Origin: Anabaena sp. WA102
GTDB taxonomy: Bacteria; Cyanobacteriota; Cyanobacteriia; Cyanobacteriales; Nostocaceae
Direction of reading: 5' to 3'
Assembly: GCF_001277295.1 (NCBI RefSeq)
Contig: NZ_CP011456.1
Coordinates: forward strand, 1,736,001-1,800,000
Length of the DNA: 64,000 bases
Below are positions 16,730 through 25,833 of this stretch, one piece after another. Position 1 is the stretch's first letter. Every line of letters starts with the position of its first letter. The notes under the pieces are model-generated. The model was not told where the DNA came from and made no database searches. It was given only the letters and a program-made list of their open reading frames with translations. The position numbers and the translations under genes were made by a program.

Positions 16730-17092
16730 TTAGAAATTATCTGGGGACATATCAGACATCCCACCTTCACCATCACGCTTAGAACCTAATAATTCTAGTT
16801 GTTCAACATTAATAACTGGACTAGAACGCGCAACTCCACTTTGGCGATCGCTCCAAGTATCAAATCGCAAAGAACCTTTAACCCCAATTAAACCACCTTT
16901 ACGGACGTAATTACCCGCAACTTCTGCAGTTTTTCCCCAAAGTTCTAGATTAAACCAGTCTGGTTTATCATTGTTGCGTGATCTTCTATTTACAGCTAGA
17001 GTCAATCTACATTTAACTGTACCTGACTCAAAATATTTCATATCTGGATCACCACCGACACGACCAACAAGAGTGACAACATTAATGCTCAT
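16730..17092 (-). CDS. ssb: Short single-stranded DNA-binding protein without acidic tail
   Basis: 120 residues, an OB-fold SSB beginning MSINVVTLVGRVGGDPDMKY and containing the conserved DWFNLELWGKTAEVAGNYVRKG stretch in two parts. Typical bacterial SSBs have a flexible linker and a DDDIPF-like tip that recruits repair and replication partners; this one ends SDMSPDNF directly after the OB domain. Anabaena PCC 7120 is known to encode such tailless SSBs besides a full-length one. It probably binds ssDNA in stress or repair without recruiting partners. It is convergent with the SIMPL gene. Confidence 0.92.
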   Translation of the reverse strand: MSINVVTLVGRVGGDPDMKYFESGTVKCRLTLAVNRRSRNNDKPDWFNLELWGKTAEVAGNYVRKGGLIGVKGSLRFDTWSDRQSGVARSSPVINVEQLELLGSKRDGEGGMSDMSPDNF

Positions 17093-17154
17093 GGTTTTTA
17101 TTTCCTAGTATTTTTGTATTCTATTACTCCGGATTCTATAATAACTAATTGTGA

Positions 17155-17308
17155 AATGATTAAAAATATGTTAGAATCGCCACAGTCAACCCCAAAAAAA
17201 TTCAAAAAATACCTTATAGCTAAAAAAAATTATACGGTTATACTGAGTAACCTTGAGAAGATAGAAGTTAAGATTCATGAAACTAAACTCAAGATTGACA
17301 AAAACTAA
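17155..17308 (+). CDS. Possible 50-aa lysine-rich peptide
   Basis: A frame from ATG 17155 encodes a highly basic, helix-prone peptide (MIKNMLESPQSTPKKFKKYL, then KIEVKIHETKLKIDKN). A longer TTG-initiated version from 17114 is possible. There is no clear ribosome site, no recognised family and the AT-rich context makes chance frames likely. Kept only as a low-confidence candidate. Confidence 0.2.
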
Positions 17309-17515
17309 ATAAAAAAATAGTCTAGTCTACTGGAGTCAGGGAACCGAATATCATGGCATCATTATAGCAGTATGCACTTGAATGAAATACATCATAGCTT
17401 ATTGCTCGCTTGCGAGGAGTGGGTCGGGGTTCTTGTATATCACCCAATCGAGAACCGCTATATTAACTCTTATGTTTGTAGTCAGAAGTAGTGTAAATAG
17501 GGGGCATAGAGAAGC

Positions 17516-18562
17516 GTGGGTCTTTTCAATTTAAATTTTCGTCCATCCTGGGATATGGGTATCGACCTCGGTACAGCCAATACCCTAGTTTATGTATCTG
17601 GTAAAGGGATTGTCCTGCAAGAACCTTCCGTCGTTGCCATTGATCAAAATCTGAAAGTGGCACTGGCAGTGGGGGAAGAGGCTAAAAAAATGCTCGGACG
17701 CACACCGGGGAACGTCGTTGCTCTGCGTCCCCTGCGCGACGGTGTGATCGCTGACTTTGATACGGCTGAGTTGATGTTAAAAAGCTTTATTCAGCGGGTA
17801 AATGAAGGGAGATCCCTGATGTTGCCCCGCATTGTCATTGGTATCCCCAGTGGTGTCACTGGAGTAGAAAGACGGGCTGTCATGGATGCAGCTACCCAAG
17901 CCGGCGCTAGAGAAGTATATTTGATTGATGAGCCAGTTGCAGCAGCAATTGGTGCAGGACTGCCAGTGGCAGAACCTACTGGTAACATGATTATTGACAT
18001 CGGTGGGGGGACAACAGAAGTAGCGGTATTAAGTCTTCAAGGAACAGTAATCAGCGAATCAGTCCGCATTGCTGGAGATGAGTTAACTGAAGCCATTGCC
18101 CAGTATATGAAGAAGGTTCATAATCTGGTAATTGGTGAACGCACGGCAGAAGATATTAAGATTAAAATAGGTTCTGCTTATCCGACCGCAGACGATAGTG
18201 ATAGTGTAATGGAAGTTCGAGGCTTACATTTACTGTCTGGTTTACCCAGAACTGTAACCATCAAAGGACCAGAAATCCGGGAAAGTATGGTAGAGCCTCT
18301 AGCGGTAATTATCGAAGCAGTTAGGCGAACACTAGAACGGACACCGCCAGAACTGGCAGCAGACATTATTGATCGTGGTATCATGTTGGCAGGGGGTGGT
18401 GCGTTGCTCAAAGGTCTGGATACATTGATTAGTCATGAGACAGGTCTTGTTACCCATATAGCCGCCGACCCTTTAAGCTGTGTAGTGCTGGGAACTGGTC
18501 GCGTATTAGAAAACTTCAAGCAATTGGAAAGAGTCTTTAGCGGGCGTTCTCGCAATATGTAG
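17516..18562 (+). CDS. mreB: Rod-shape determining actin homologue MreB
   Basis: 348 residues. The actin-fold nucleotide motifs are intact: phosphate-1 DLGTANTLVYVSGKG, phosphate-2 IDIGGGTTEVAVLSL and the adenosine motif LAGGGALLKGL. MreB polymerises under the membrane and positions the peptidoglycan elongation machinery, setting cell shape. The start is GTG at 17516 (MGLFNLNFRPSWDMGIDLG), with a weak ribosome site, a common situation for cyanobacterial mreB. mreC follows in the same direction but 660 bp away, with repeats between, so co-transcription is uncertain. Confidence 0.96.
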   Translation: MGLFNLNFRPSWDMGIDLGTANTLVYVSGKGIVLQEPSVVAIDQNLKVALAVGEEAKKMLGRTPGNVVALRPLRDGVIADFDTAELMLKSFIQRVNEGRSLMLPRIVIGIPSGVTGVERRAVMDAATQAGAREVYLIDEPVAAAIGAGLPVAEPTGNMIIDIGGGTTEVAVLSLQGTVISESVRIAGDELTEAIAQYMKKVHNLVIGERTAEDIKIKIGSAYPTADDSDSVMEVRGLHLLSGLPRTVTIKGPEIRESMVEPLAVIIEAVRRTLERTPPELAADIIDRGIMLAGGGALLKGLDTLISHETGLVTHIAADPLSCVVLGTGRVLENFKQLERVFSGRSRNM

Positions 18563-19222
18563 TAACTTAAGTTGCTAGTTATTTTGTTGAGGCTGGTAAT
18601 TGGTAATAGGTAATTGGTAATAAAAGCTCTGGTTTCATCCTTTAATCCTGGATATCCTGATTCTGACAATTTACCTAACTGGCAACTTATATTAGTAGTA
18701 GTTATACTCAAAACCTTTGGGACATGGACTTTTGTAAAATCACGAAAAACCCTATATTTGTAGAGGTTTAGTAATGCTCATTGGTGTCAACTTAAGCTAC
18801 AGATGGCTTATTTGTTTGGCTGACAGACCCACCCTGAAATGATAGCGTCTATCATTCCCCGGCAGGCTACGGGTTTTACGTTAAGTTGACACTATTAAGC
18901 TCTTGCTTTACCCCTCCCGGAGAATCAAATAATTAAGCCGTCTTGGGTATAGTAAGTTAGGAATATATGGGTTCTGTATTTATTCATACAGCAGAAGTCA
19001 TAAGTCAGGATTAAAACTGGCTTTGTGCATAGGCCTTAATTGAGATTTTGTACCTCCTAACTACGCCGTCTGATGTAACTATAGAACCCATTATTTTCAA
19101 CACAAGTACACAGGAGTTGATTTCCAGATTTGCGGATGGCGATCGCTATAGGCATCACTAAAAAGTTACCAAACCATGTCCCTACAACTCCTAAATAATT
19201 TATAAAATACATATAGGTTATT
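18563..19222. other. mreB-mreC spacer with a possible miniature element
   Basis: No gene. GTGTCAACTTAA (18784-18795) faces TTAAGTTGACAC (18881-18892) as perfect 12-bp inverted ends around a 109-bp segment with an inner GATAGCGTCTATC hairpin, suggesting a miniature element. A TTGGTAATAGGTAATTGGTA run lies at about 18597. The 250 bp before mreC includes a HIP1-like GCGATCGC and is otherwise unremarkable. Confidence 0.5.
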
Positions 19223-20011
19223 ATGTTTACTTTAAAACGCTGGTGGGAATACAAAGGATTACAAATAGGATTATTAGCCTTAGTTGTAGGTAGTTCCTGG
19301 ACACTCAGAGAGACAAAAGGAGCATTGTTACGGGAGATTTACCAAGGAATCACCAGCCCATTACAGATGCTACAGTCAGGAGCAATTCCTGAACAAAATA
19401 TTAAAGATGCAAGATTTTTAGAATTACAAACTCGCATCGTTGATTTAGAAAGCCAAAATCAGAAATTAAAAAATTTACTGGGCTATGTAGAGAAACAAAC
19501 CTTGCCTCAGAAACCAACTATAGCACGGGTGGTAGGACGCAGTGCAGATCATTGGTGGCAACAGGTGATTTTGAATCGGGGGACTGCATCAGGCATTCAA
19601 GAAGGTTCTATTGTCAAAGCCGATGGTGGATTGGTAGGTTTAGTAGATAGTGTGACAACTAATACTAGCAGTGTATTGTTAATAAGTGATTTAAAAAGTC
19701 AAGTAGGCGTAACTATCAACCGCACATCAGCTAAAGGAGTTTTACAAGGTGATGCTTCCACTGAAGGTGTGTTAGAGTTCTATGAAAAAGTCCCTAATGT
19801 TAAAATAGGAGACTTAGTATCTACCTCTACTTATAGTCAGAAGTTCCCGGCTGGTTTAGCCATAGGGAAAATTAAATCCTTAGATCTAAAGAAACTTCCA
19901 GCCTCAATCGCTAAAGTAGAGTTATTTCCGTCAATTAGGTACTTAGATTGGGTAACTGTTTATCCTCAGTCAGACAAACAATATTTAGAAACTCCGAATG
20001 TGACTAAGTAG
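19223..20011 (+). CDS. mreC: Rod-shape determining protein MreC
   Basis: 262 residues: a short cytoplasmic start, one membrane helix (GLQIGLLALVVGSSWTL), a coiled coil (LELQTRIVDLESQNQKLKNL), then the two periplasmic beta-barrel domains with ARVVGRSADHWWQQVILNRG and GLVGLVDSVTTNTSSVLLIS. MreC links MreB and MreD to the penicillin-binding proteins in the elongasome. The length and motifs are complete. The usual third gene, mreD, is not found downstream: 830 bp without a credible frame follow. Confidence 0.94.
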   Translation: MFTLKRWWEYKGLQIGLLALVVGSSWTLRETKGALLREIYQGITSPLQMLQSGAIPEQNIKDARFLELQTRIVDLESQNQKLKNLLGYVEKQTLPQKPTIARVVGRSADHWWQQVILNRGTASGIQEGSIVKADGGLVGLVDSVTTNTSSVLLISDLKSQVGVTINRTSAKGVLQGDASTEGVLEFYEKVPNVKIGDLVSTSTYSQKFPAGLAIGKIKSLDLKKLPASIAKVELFPSIRYLDWVTVYPQSDKQYLETPNVTK

Positions 20012-20843
20012 GTGGGCGTTAAAAATTGTCGTTGGGGCAAGGGAACAGGGAACTCTTAACTGGGAACAGGAAGAGAGTTTTGAGTGATTTTACTTTTCTT
20101 CACATACCTTTAAATTTTTCTGTTCACCTACTTAAATGATGAATATGCAACCTACCTCTGTCATAACGTTGTCATAAAAATTTATAAGAAAATAGGCTAA
20201 AAACCCTTGGGGGCAAGTTTTGGAGCGTGGCGGAAAAACTTAACTAATTGGACAAAAATATTTACAGTCATTGCGAGCGAAGGGAAGCAATCACAACCCT
20301 TGGAATTGCTTCATTTCACTTCGTTCCATATGGCTAACGCCACGCAACGTTTACGCAATGACATTGTGTAATTAATTCTGTCCCACTACTTAACTGTTCT
20401 TCCCTCCCCTACCCCCCCTACCCTATTTAGGGTATCCTAGAGGCGTATCCTCAATGGTCTTCTCTTGAAGTATTGATAATTCTCTTAAATTATTCCTACA
20501 GTTGAGGGAAGAATCTATTGATGAAGATTTAACTACCCAAAATCCTATACTGTACCTCTTTAGGAGTAAAATTGGATATTATCTAGTTCAGAATCCTGTT
20601 ACTAGGTCAATTTTATTGCTAAATTTTGATCAGATAACATATTTACAACTCTCAGAGGTGAAACCAGTTAAATAATTCGGTTCTCTACTTGGATATTTTG
20701 TCCAAATTTTGGCTTTAAAAGAGGTAAGATAATGGCTATACATAATTATGTACCTCAAAGATGTTAGCGAAATTACCAGTTGATAATTGCTATAATCTAT
20801 TCTTCCCTCTAACATTCTTATCTATTATTAGGTGTAAATTTTT
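20012..20843. other. Gene-free region after mreC where mreD would be expected
   Basis: No hydrophobic MreD-like frame can be read on either strand. Positions 20241-20393 contain a GTCATTGCGAG-type repeat, whose ACAAAAATATTTACAGTC is the empty target of the element at 12209. The stretch 20400-20840 is AT-rich; a 61-codon minus-strand frame at 20815 was not credible. Confidence 0.55.
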
Positions 20844-21365
20844 ATGGGTTCTCCAATGAATCGTCTGTCTATTTTTGTAGACGGAAACAATATGTTCTAT
20901 GCTCAACAAAAAAATGGTTGGTTTTTTGACCCCCGGCGCGTTTTAGAATATTTCAAATACGAACAGTCAGACACTACATTAATCAATGCCTTCTGGTACA
21001 CTGGATTAAAAGACCCTCAAGACCAACGAGGTTTTCGAGATGCCCTTATCAGCTTGGGATATACAGTCCGCACGAAAATTCTCAAAGAGTATTATGATGA
21101 CGCTTCGGGTCGTTACTCTCAAAAAGCGAATTTAGATATTGAAATTGTCGTTGATATGTTTAATACGGTAGATCAATATGACAGAGTTGTATTATTTAGC
21201 GGAGATGGTGATTTTGAAAGGGCTATCGAATTATTACGCTCCAAGAATACTCATATTACAGTAGTATCAACTGAGGGCATGATTGCCAGAGAATTACGTA
21301 ATGCTACTGATAGATATATAGACTTGAATGATATTAGAGATAGAATAGAAAAAACTGACGGTTAA
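20844..21365 (+). CDS. NYN-domain (LabA/DUF88-type) putative RNase
   Basis: 173 residues of the PIN-like NYN fold: RLSIFVDGNNMFYAQQ near the N-terminus, LDIEIVVDMFNTVDQYDRVV in the middle and LFSGDGDFERAIELLRS. The acidic residues of these three motifs would bind the catalytic metal. NYN proteins are RNA nucleases or RNA-binding regulators; LabA of Synechococcus, a relative, acts in clock output. An alternative ATG four codons in (MNRLSIFVDGNN) is equally plausible. It lies alone before leuA. Confidence 0.82.
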   Translation: MGSPMNRLSIFVDGNNMFYAQQKNGWFFDPRRVLEYFKYEQSDTTLINAFWYTGLKDPQDQRGFRDALISLGYTVRTKILKEYYDDASGRYSQKANLDIEIVVDMFNTVDQYDRVVLFSGDGDFERAIELLRSKNTHITVVSTEGMIARELRNATDRYIDLNDIRDRIEKTDG

Positions 21366-21577
21366 CTTAACTTAGCTTAGTATTTATTCACAAGTCTCAA
21401 AGTTAAAAACTCTGATTTCAGAGTTCCAGTTATTTTATCAAGCAAGAATTTAGGAATTAGAAGTCGGTGATGATTATAAATTCTCTAGGACTGACAAATC
21501 AAACCACATTTGATTAATTCTAATTCCCTAATGTTCTTTTATTCAGCCCACTCTCAAAACTCACAGAGGTTAAGCTA

Positions 21578-23170
21578 ATGAGCAAGCAAACCGATAGAAT
21601 TATCATTTTTGACACCACATTGCGTGATGGAGAACAGTGTCCTGGAGCAACTCTCAACATAGACGAAAAGCTAGTTATTGCTAAACAATTAGCACGCTTA
21701 GGAGTAGATATTATTGAGGCTGGCTTTGCTTTTGCTAGTCCTGGAGATTTTGAAGCAGTGAGCAAAATTGCCCAAACTGTGGGGACAGAAAATGGTCCGG
21801 TAATTTGTAGTTTGGCTAGAGCCAAACATGATGATATCAAAGCGGCTGCGGAGGCTATCAAACCTGCTGCTAAAGGGAGAATTCACACTTTTATTGCTAC
21901 TTCTGATATCCACCTGCAATATAAGTTAAAGAAGACTAGACCAGAAGTGGTGGCGATCGCTGAAGAAATGGTAGCCTATGCCAAAAGCTTCACCGATGAT
22001 ATCGAATTCTCTCCTGAAGATGCGGGACGCTCTGATCCAGAATTTTTGTATGAAGTTTTGGAAAGAGCGATCGCTGCTGGAGCCACAACTGTTAATATTC
22101 CTGATACCGTAGGATACACCACCCCCAGCGAATTTGGGGCAATCATTAAAGGCATTACTGAAAATGTCCCCAACATTGACAAAGCCATTATTTCCGTTCA
22201 CGGACACAATGATTTAGGTTTAGCTGTTGCTAACTTTTTAGAAGCTGTCAAAAATGGCGCTCGTCAACTAGAATGTACCATCAATGGCATTGGTGAAAGA
22301 GCCGGCAATGCAGCTTTAGAAGAGTTGGTAATGGCTTTGCACGTCCGGAGACAATATTTTAATCCCTTTTTGGGACGGGCTGAAAATTCCGAAGCATCAC
22401 TCACCAATATTGACACCAAACAAATCTATAAAACCTCGCGTTTGGTTTCCAATTTAACGGGAATGTTGGTGCAACCAAATAAAGCCATTGTCGGTGCAAA
22501 CGCTTTTGCCCATGAATCTGGAATTCATCAAGATGGGGTATTGAAAAACAAACTCACTTATGAGATCATGGATGCTCAATTAATTGGTTTATCAGACAAC
22601 CAAATAGTATTGGGTAAACATTCTGGTAGAAATGCTTTTCGTACCCGCTTGAAAGAATTGGGCTTTGAACCATCAGAAACAGAACTGAATAAAGCCTTCG
22701 TCAAATTCAAAGAAGTAGCAGACAAAAAGAAAGAAATCTCTGATTGGGATTTGGAAGCGATTGTCAACGACGAAATCCAACAAGCACCAGAGTTATTCCG
22801 GGTAGAGTTGGTACAGGTTTCCTGTGGTAGTAATACTCAACCCACTGCTACAGTAACACTCCGCACTCCCGACGGAGAAGAATTAACTGATGCAGCCATT
22901 GGTACTGGTCCTGTAGATGCGGTGTACAAAGCCATCAATCGGGTAGTGAATGTACCGAATGAATTGATTGAGTTTTCCGTACAATCTGTCACCGGAGGAA
23001 TTGACGCTTTAGGAGAAGTAACAATTCGCCTCCGCCATGAATCCCGTGTATTTTCTGGTCATGCAGCCAACACAGATATTATTGTAGCATCGGCTCAAGC
23101 TTACGTAAATGCACTAAATAGATTGTTTTCAGCATTACAACAGGAAGTGAAGGAAGAAGTCACAGCATAG
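21578..23170 (+). CDS. leuA: 2-isopropylmalate synthase
   Basis: 530 residues. Catalyses condensation of acetyl-CoA with 2-oxoisovalerate, the first committed step of leucine synthesis. The HMGL-like TIM barrel starts FDTTLRDGEQCPGATLN, with the metal-binding motif VHGHNDLGLAVANF, then GIGERAGNAALEE and HESGIHQDG. The C-terminal third is the LeuA allosteric domain that senses leucine (VQSVTGGIDALGEV). The length is typical of cyanobacterial LeuA. A ribosome site precedes the ATG weakly (GAGGTTAAGCTA), and a clear terminator follows at 23189. Confidence 0.96.
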   Translation: MSKQTDRIIIFDTTLRDGEQCPGATLNIDEKLVIAKQLARLGVDIIEAGFAFASPGDFEAVSKIAQTVGTENGPVICSLARAKHDDIKAAAEAIKPAAKGRIHTFIATSDIHLQYKLKKTRPEVVAIAEEMVAYAKSFTDDIEFSPEDAGRSDPEFLYEVLERAIAAGATTVNIPDTVGYTTPSEFGAIIKGITENVPNIDKAIISVHGHNDLGLAVANFLEAVKNGARQLECTINGIGERAGNAALEELVMALHVRRQYFNPFLGRAENSEASLTNIDTKQIYKTSRLVSNLTGMLVQPNKAIVGANAFAHESGIHQDGVLKNKLTYEIMDAQLIGLSDNQIVLGKHSGRNAFRTRLKELGFEPSETELNKAFVKFKEVADKKKEISDWDLEAIVNDEIQQAPELFRVELVQVSCGSNTQPTATVTLRTPDGEELTDAAIGTGPVDAVYKAINRVVNVPNELIEFSVQSVTGGIDALGEVTIRLRHESRVFSGHAANTDIIVASAQAYVNALNRLFSALQQEVKEEVTA

Positions 23171-23188
23171 GCACATATATATCTAGAT

Positions 23189-23218
23189 CCCCGACTTCTT
23201 TGAGAAGTCGGGGTTCTT
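23189..23218 (+). terminator. Rho-independent terminator of leuA
   Basis: CCCCGACTTCT (23189-23199) pairs with AGAAGTCGGGG (23203-23213) and is followed by TTCTTTTT. It begins 18 bp after the leuA stop codon. Confidence 0.85.
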
Positions 23219-23403
23219 TTTAGGAACTACGGTCAGAAACGGTAAGTTCTACCGAGATTGCCTGTGGAGCGGGCAAACAAGATTGGAAGTCATTCTAAGA
23301 CCGCGATGAAGCAGGAAATAAACACTAAGATTATCGCTGTCCAGATGTGTCTAGACTTTGGTAATTTTGGGTAAGTTTTATAGAACGGATCTGTGAATCT
23401 TGA

Positions 23404-23826
23404 CTACTTTTGAATTAATTCCAGCGACTGAGATAAAACTTCTTGTTCATTGACCATAGCTGCTAATTCTTCTGTTTCATAACGTCCCTCATAAGCTTCT
23501 AGCGCCGCTCTTTTTAGTGCTACTTGATATCCTTGTTGGAGAATTTCCATTAATTCTCTTTGATTCAAGTAAACACCACCAGATTTGCGGCGCTTGTTAA
23601 TTTTATTGATTTCCCGCACTGCATTTTCTATGGAAAGTTCCCAAGAACGGGTAGAACGTTTTTCGGCTTTTTGTTTGATTAGATGAATCAGTAGAATTAC
23701 GCCATAACTATCAATTTTATTGATTTTATCACTGAGGCTCATTTCTTCTAATTCATCCACTAATAGTAAAGCTTCATTGATTTTTCCTTGTTCTAGGAGT
23801 TGTCTAATTTCTAAGAGTTCTTCCAT
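23404..23826 (-). CDS. DUF29-family protein
   Basis: 140 residues, all helical. It opens MEELLEIRQLLEQGKINEAL and contains the family-typical IDSYGVILLIHLIKQKAEKR and RSTRSWELSIENAVREINK blocks, then YLNQRELMEILQQGYQVALK. DUF29 proteins are abundant in cyanobacteria and of unknown function; some copies lie near toxin-antitoxin or mobile genes, but nothing similar is adjacent here. It faces leuA across about 230 bp that hold only the leuA terminator. Confidence 0.78.
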   Translation of the reverse strand: MEELLEIRQLLEQGKINEALLLVDELEEMSLSDKINKIDSYGVILLIHLIKQKAEKRSTRSWELSIENAVREINKINKRRKSGGVYLNQRELMEILQQGYQVALKRAALEAYEGRYETEELAAMVNEQEVLSQSLELIQK

Positions 23827-24000
23827 ATTAGATTTTTCGCTGTATATGAATCATTTATTTCTGTTTTAGCTGATCTTCTTCGCTAGTACCCTCTAAATTC
23901 TAAACTTAAGACCATCTAAAAGAAAAACCCCTACATTAGTTAATTAGAAATTCCTGCCAGAAAAAGGGTAAAAATAAAGAAATTGTTATTCACATAACCA

Positions 24001-25413
24001 ATGCAGCTTATCAGTGCAACTGTTCCCATATTAGCCACAGCCACAGAAACCGCAGACAGTTCTATGGTATTAGCCGCTGTGCTATTAAGCTTAGTCGTAA
24101 TTTACTTTGCCAGCAAAGTTGGGGGAGAATTAGCCAACAAAGTCGGTTTACCCGCAGTTTTAGGTGAACTTGTCGGGGGTGTAATTATCGGTGTCTCCGT
24201 ACTTCATCTGTTAGTATTCCCAGAAGGTGGTACAGACGCTTCTAATTCCTTAATCATGACCTTCTTGCAACTCACCGCTGGGTTAACCCCAGAAGCCACA
24301 CCCCAGGTGTTTGCAGCGCAATCCGAGGTGGTTTCGGTTTTATCAGAATTGGGTGTAATTATCCTTCTGTTTGAAATTGGCTTAGAATCCAACCTCAAAG
24401 ACCTCATGGCTGTTGGTGTTCAAGCCTTCGTAGTGGCTACAGTTGGGGTAATAGTCCCCTTTGCGGCGGGTACAGTGGGATTAATGACCATATTTGGTAT
24501 CACCGCTATTCCCGCAATTTTCGCCGGTGCAGCTTTGACAGCAACTAGTATTGGAATTACGTCCAAAGTGCTTTCCGAATTAGGACGGTTGAACTCCAAA
24601 GAAGGGCAAATTATTCTTGGTGCAGCCGTTATTGATGATGTCTTGGGAATTATCGTCCTGGCGGTAGTTGCCAGTTTAGCCAAAGATGGTGTAGTTGATG
24701 TCGGTAACGTCGTTTATTTGATTATTAGTGCGAGCGCTTTTTTAATTGGGGCAATAGTTTTTGGTAATGTCTTTAATAAATCATTTGTAGCGATCGCCGA
24801 TCAACTCAAAACCAGAGGCGAATTAGTCATCCCCGCCTTCATTTTTGCCATAATCATGGCTTACTTCGCCTCTGTCATCCATTTAGAAGCCATTCTTGGG
24901 GCTTTTGCCGCCGGGTTAGTTCTCGAAGAAACCGACAAACGCAAAGAACTCCAAAAGCAAGTTATCCCCATTGCTGATATGTTAGTTCCCGTCTTCTTCG
25001 TCACAGTCGGTGCAAAAACTGATTTAGGAGTCTTAAATCCAGCCATTCCCACCAATCAAGAAGCCTTAATCATGGCAACTTTCCTGATTACAGTCGCCAT
25101 CATCGGTAAAGTAGTGACAGGCTTAACAGTATTTGGTCAACCGGGGATTAACCGCTTGGCTATTGGTGTGGGGATGATTCCCAGAGGTGAAGTCGGCTTA
25201 GTATTTGCTGGTGTCGGTGCAGCTAGTGGTGTCCTCTCAAAACCATTAGGAGCAGCAATTATTATGATGGTTATTATTACCACATTCATCGCTCCTCCCC
25301 TGTTGAGATTTGTATTTCCAGAATCAAACGCCGCCACAAATTTAGACAGCAATTCTGGCAAAACATTAGCAGTAGAAATACCACCATCTCTCATCACCAC
25401 AAAAGATGATTAG
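24001..25413 (+). CDS. CPA2-family sodium/proton antiporter, NhaS3-like
   Basis: 470 residues with about 12 hydrophobic segments. Family marks include GLPAVLGELVGGVIIGVSVL near the N-terminus, LFEIGLESNL, the acidic pair in GAAVIDDVLGIIVLAVVAS (ion-binding helix), AAFAAGLVLEETDKR and MIPRGEVGLVFAGVG. It exchanges Na+ or K+ for protons across a membrane. The closest known relative by layout is NhaS3 of Synechocystis, a thylakoid-located and essential antiporter; the identity as NhaS3 is an inference. It stands alone with about 170 bp upstream. Confidence 0.88.
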   Translation: MQLISATVPILATATETADSSMVLAAVLLSLVVIYFASKVGGELANKVGLPAVLGELVGGVIIGVSVLHLLVFPEGGTDASNSLIMTFLQLTAGLTPEATPQVFAAQSEVVSVLSELGVIILLFEIGLESNLKDLMAVGVQAFVVATVGVIVPFAAGTVGLMTIFGITAIPAIFAGAALTATSIGITSKVLSELGRLNSKEGQIILGAAVIDDVLGIIVLAVVASLAKDGVVDVGNVVYLIISASAFLIGAIVFGNVFNKSFVAIADQLKTRGELVIPAFIFAIIMAYFASVIHLEAILGAFAAGLVLEETDKRKELQKQVIPIADMLVPVFFVTVGAKTDLGVLNPAIPTNQEALIMATFLITVAIIGKVVTGLTVFGQPGINRLAIGVGMIPRGEVGLVFAGVGAASGVLSKPLGAAIIMMVIITTFIAPPLLRFVFPESNAATNLDSNSGKTLAVEIPPSLITTKDD

Positions 25414-25833
25414 TAATTTGAATTTCACCTCAAATTCTGCTGTAAATCCCACAGAAGATAGTTGAAAATTTTCTCTGCTGTGGTTTCCACATTTACTATA
25501 TAAGGAGGTTGGAAGAAACTTCTCTCATCCAATCTCCGTCTTCTGTAATTTTGAAACACTCTAATTTTAAAATGGTTATTATTTCTACCTTTAATTAAAT
25601 TTACTTTTGGTTTACTTTTGGTTTTATAAAACTTTCCTTGTTTCCCATTCTATTAGCCTTGATAATGTTCTGTATTCCTATTTTTTTTCAGACCAGTTTT
25701 TACAGATTGAAGATTTTTGTAGTAATTATAGAGAATACCCCGCCAAACTATGTCATTAATTGACAGTGGTGGGTGTTTTTTGTATGTGTCTATATTCATT
25801 ATTAATTATTAATTCAGCTAAGGAGAAAAAACC
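25414..25833. other. Intergenic region before the amidase pair
   Basis: 420 bp, AT-rich, without a gene, repeat or strong hairpin that I can see; TTTACTTTTGGTTTACTTTTGG at about 25600 is a direct repeat of 11 bp. It presumably contains the amidase promoter. Confidence 0.35.
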
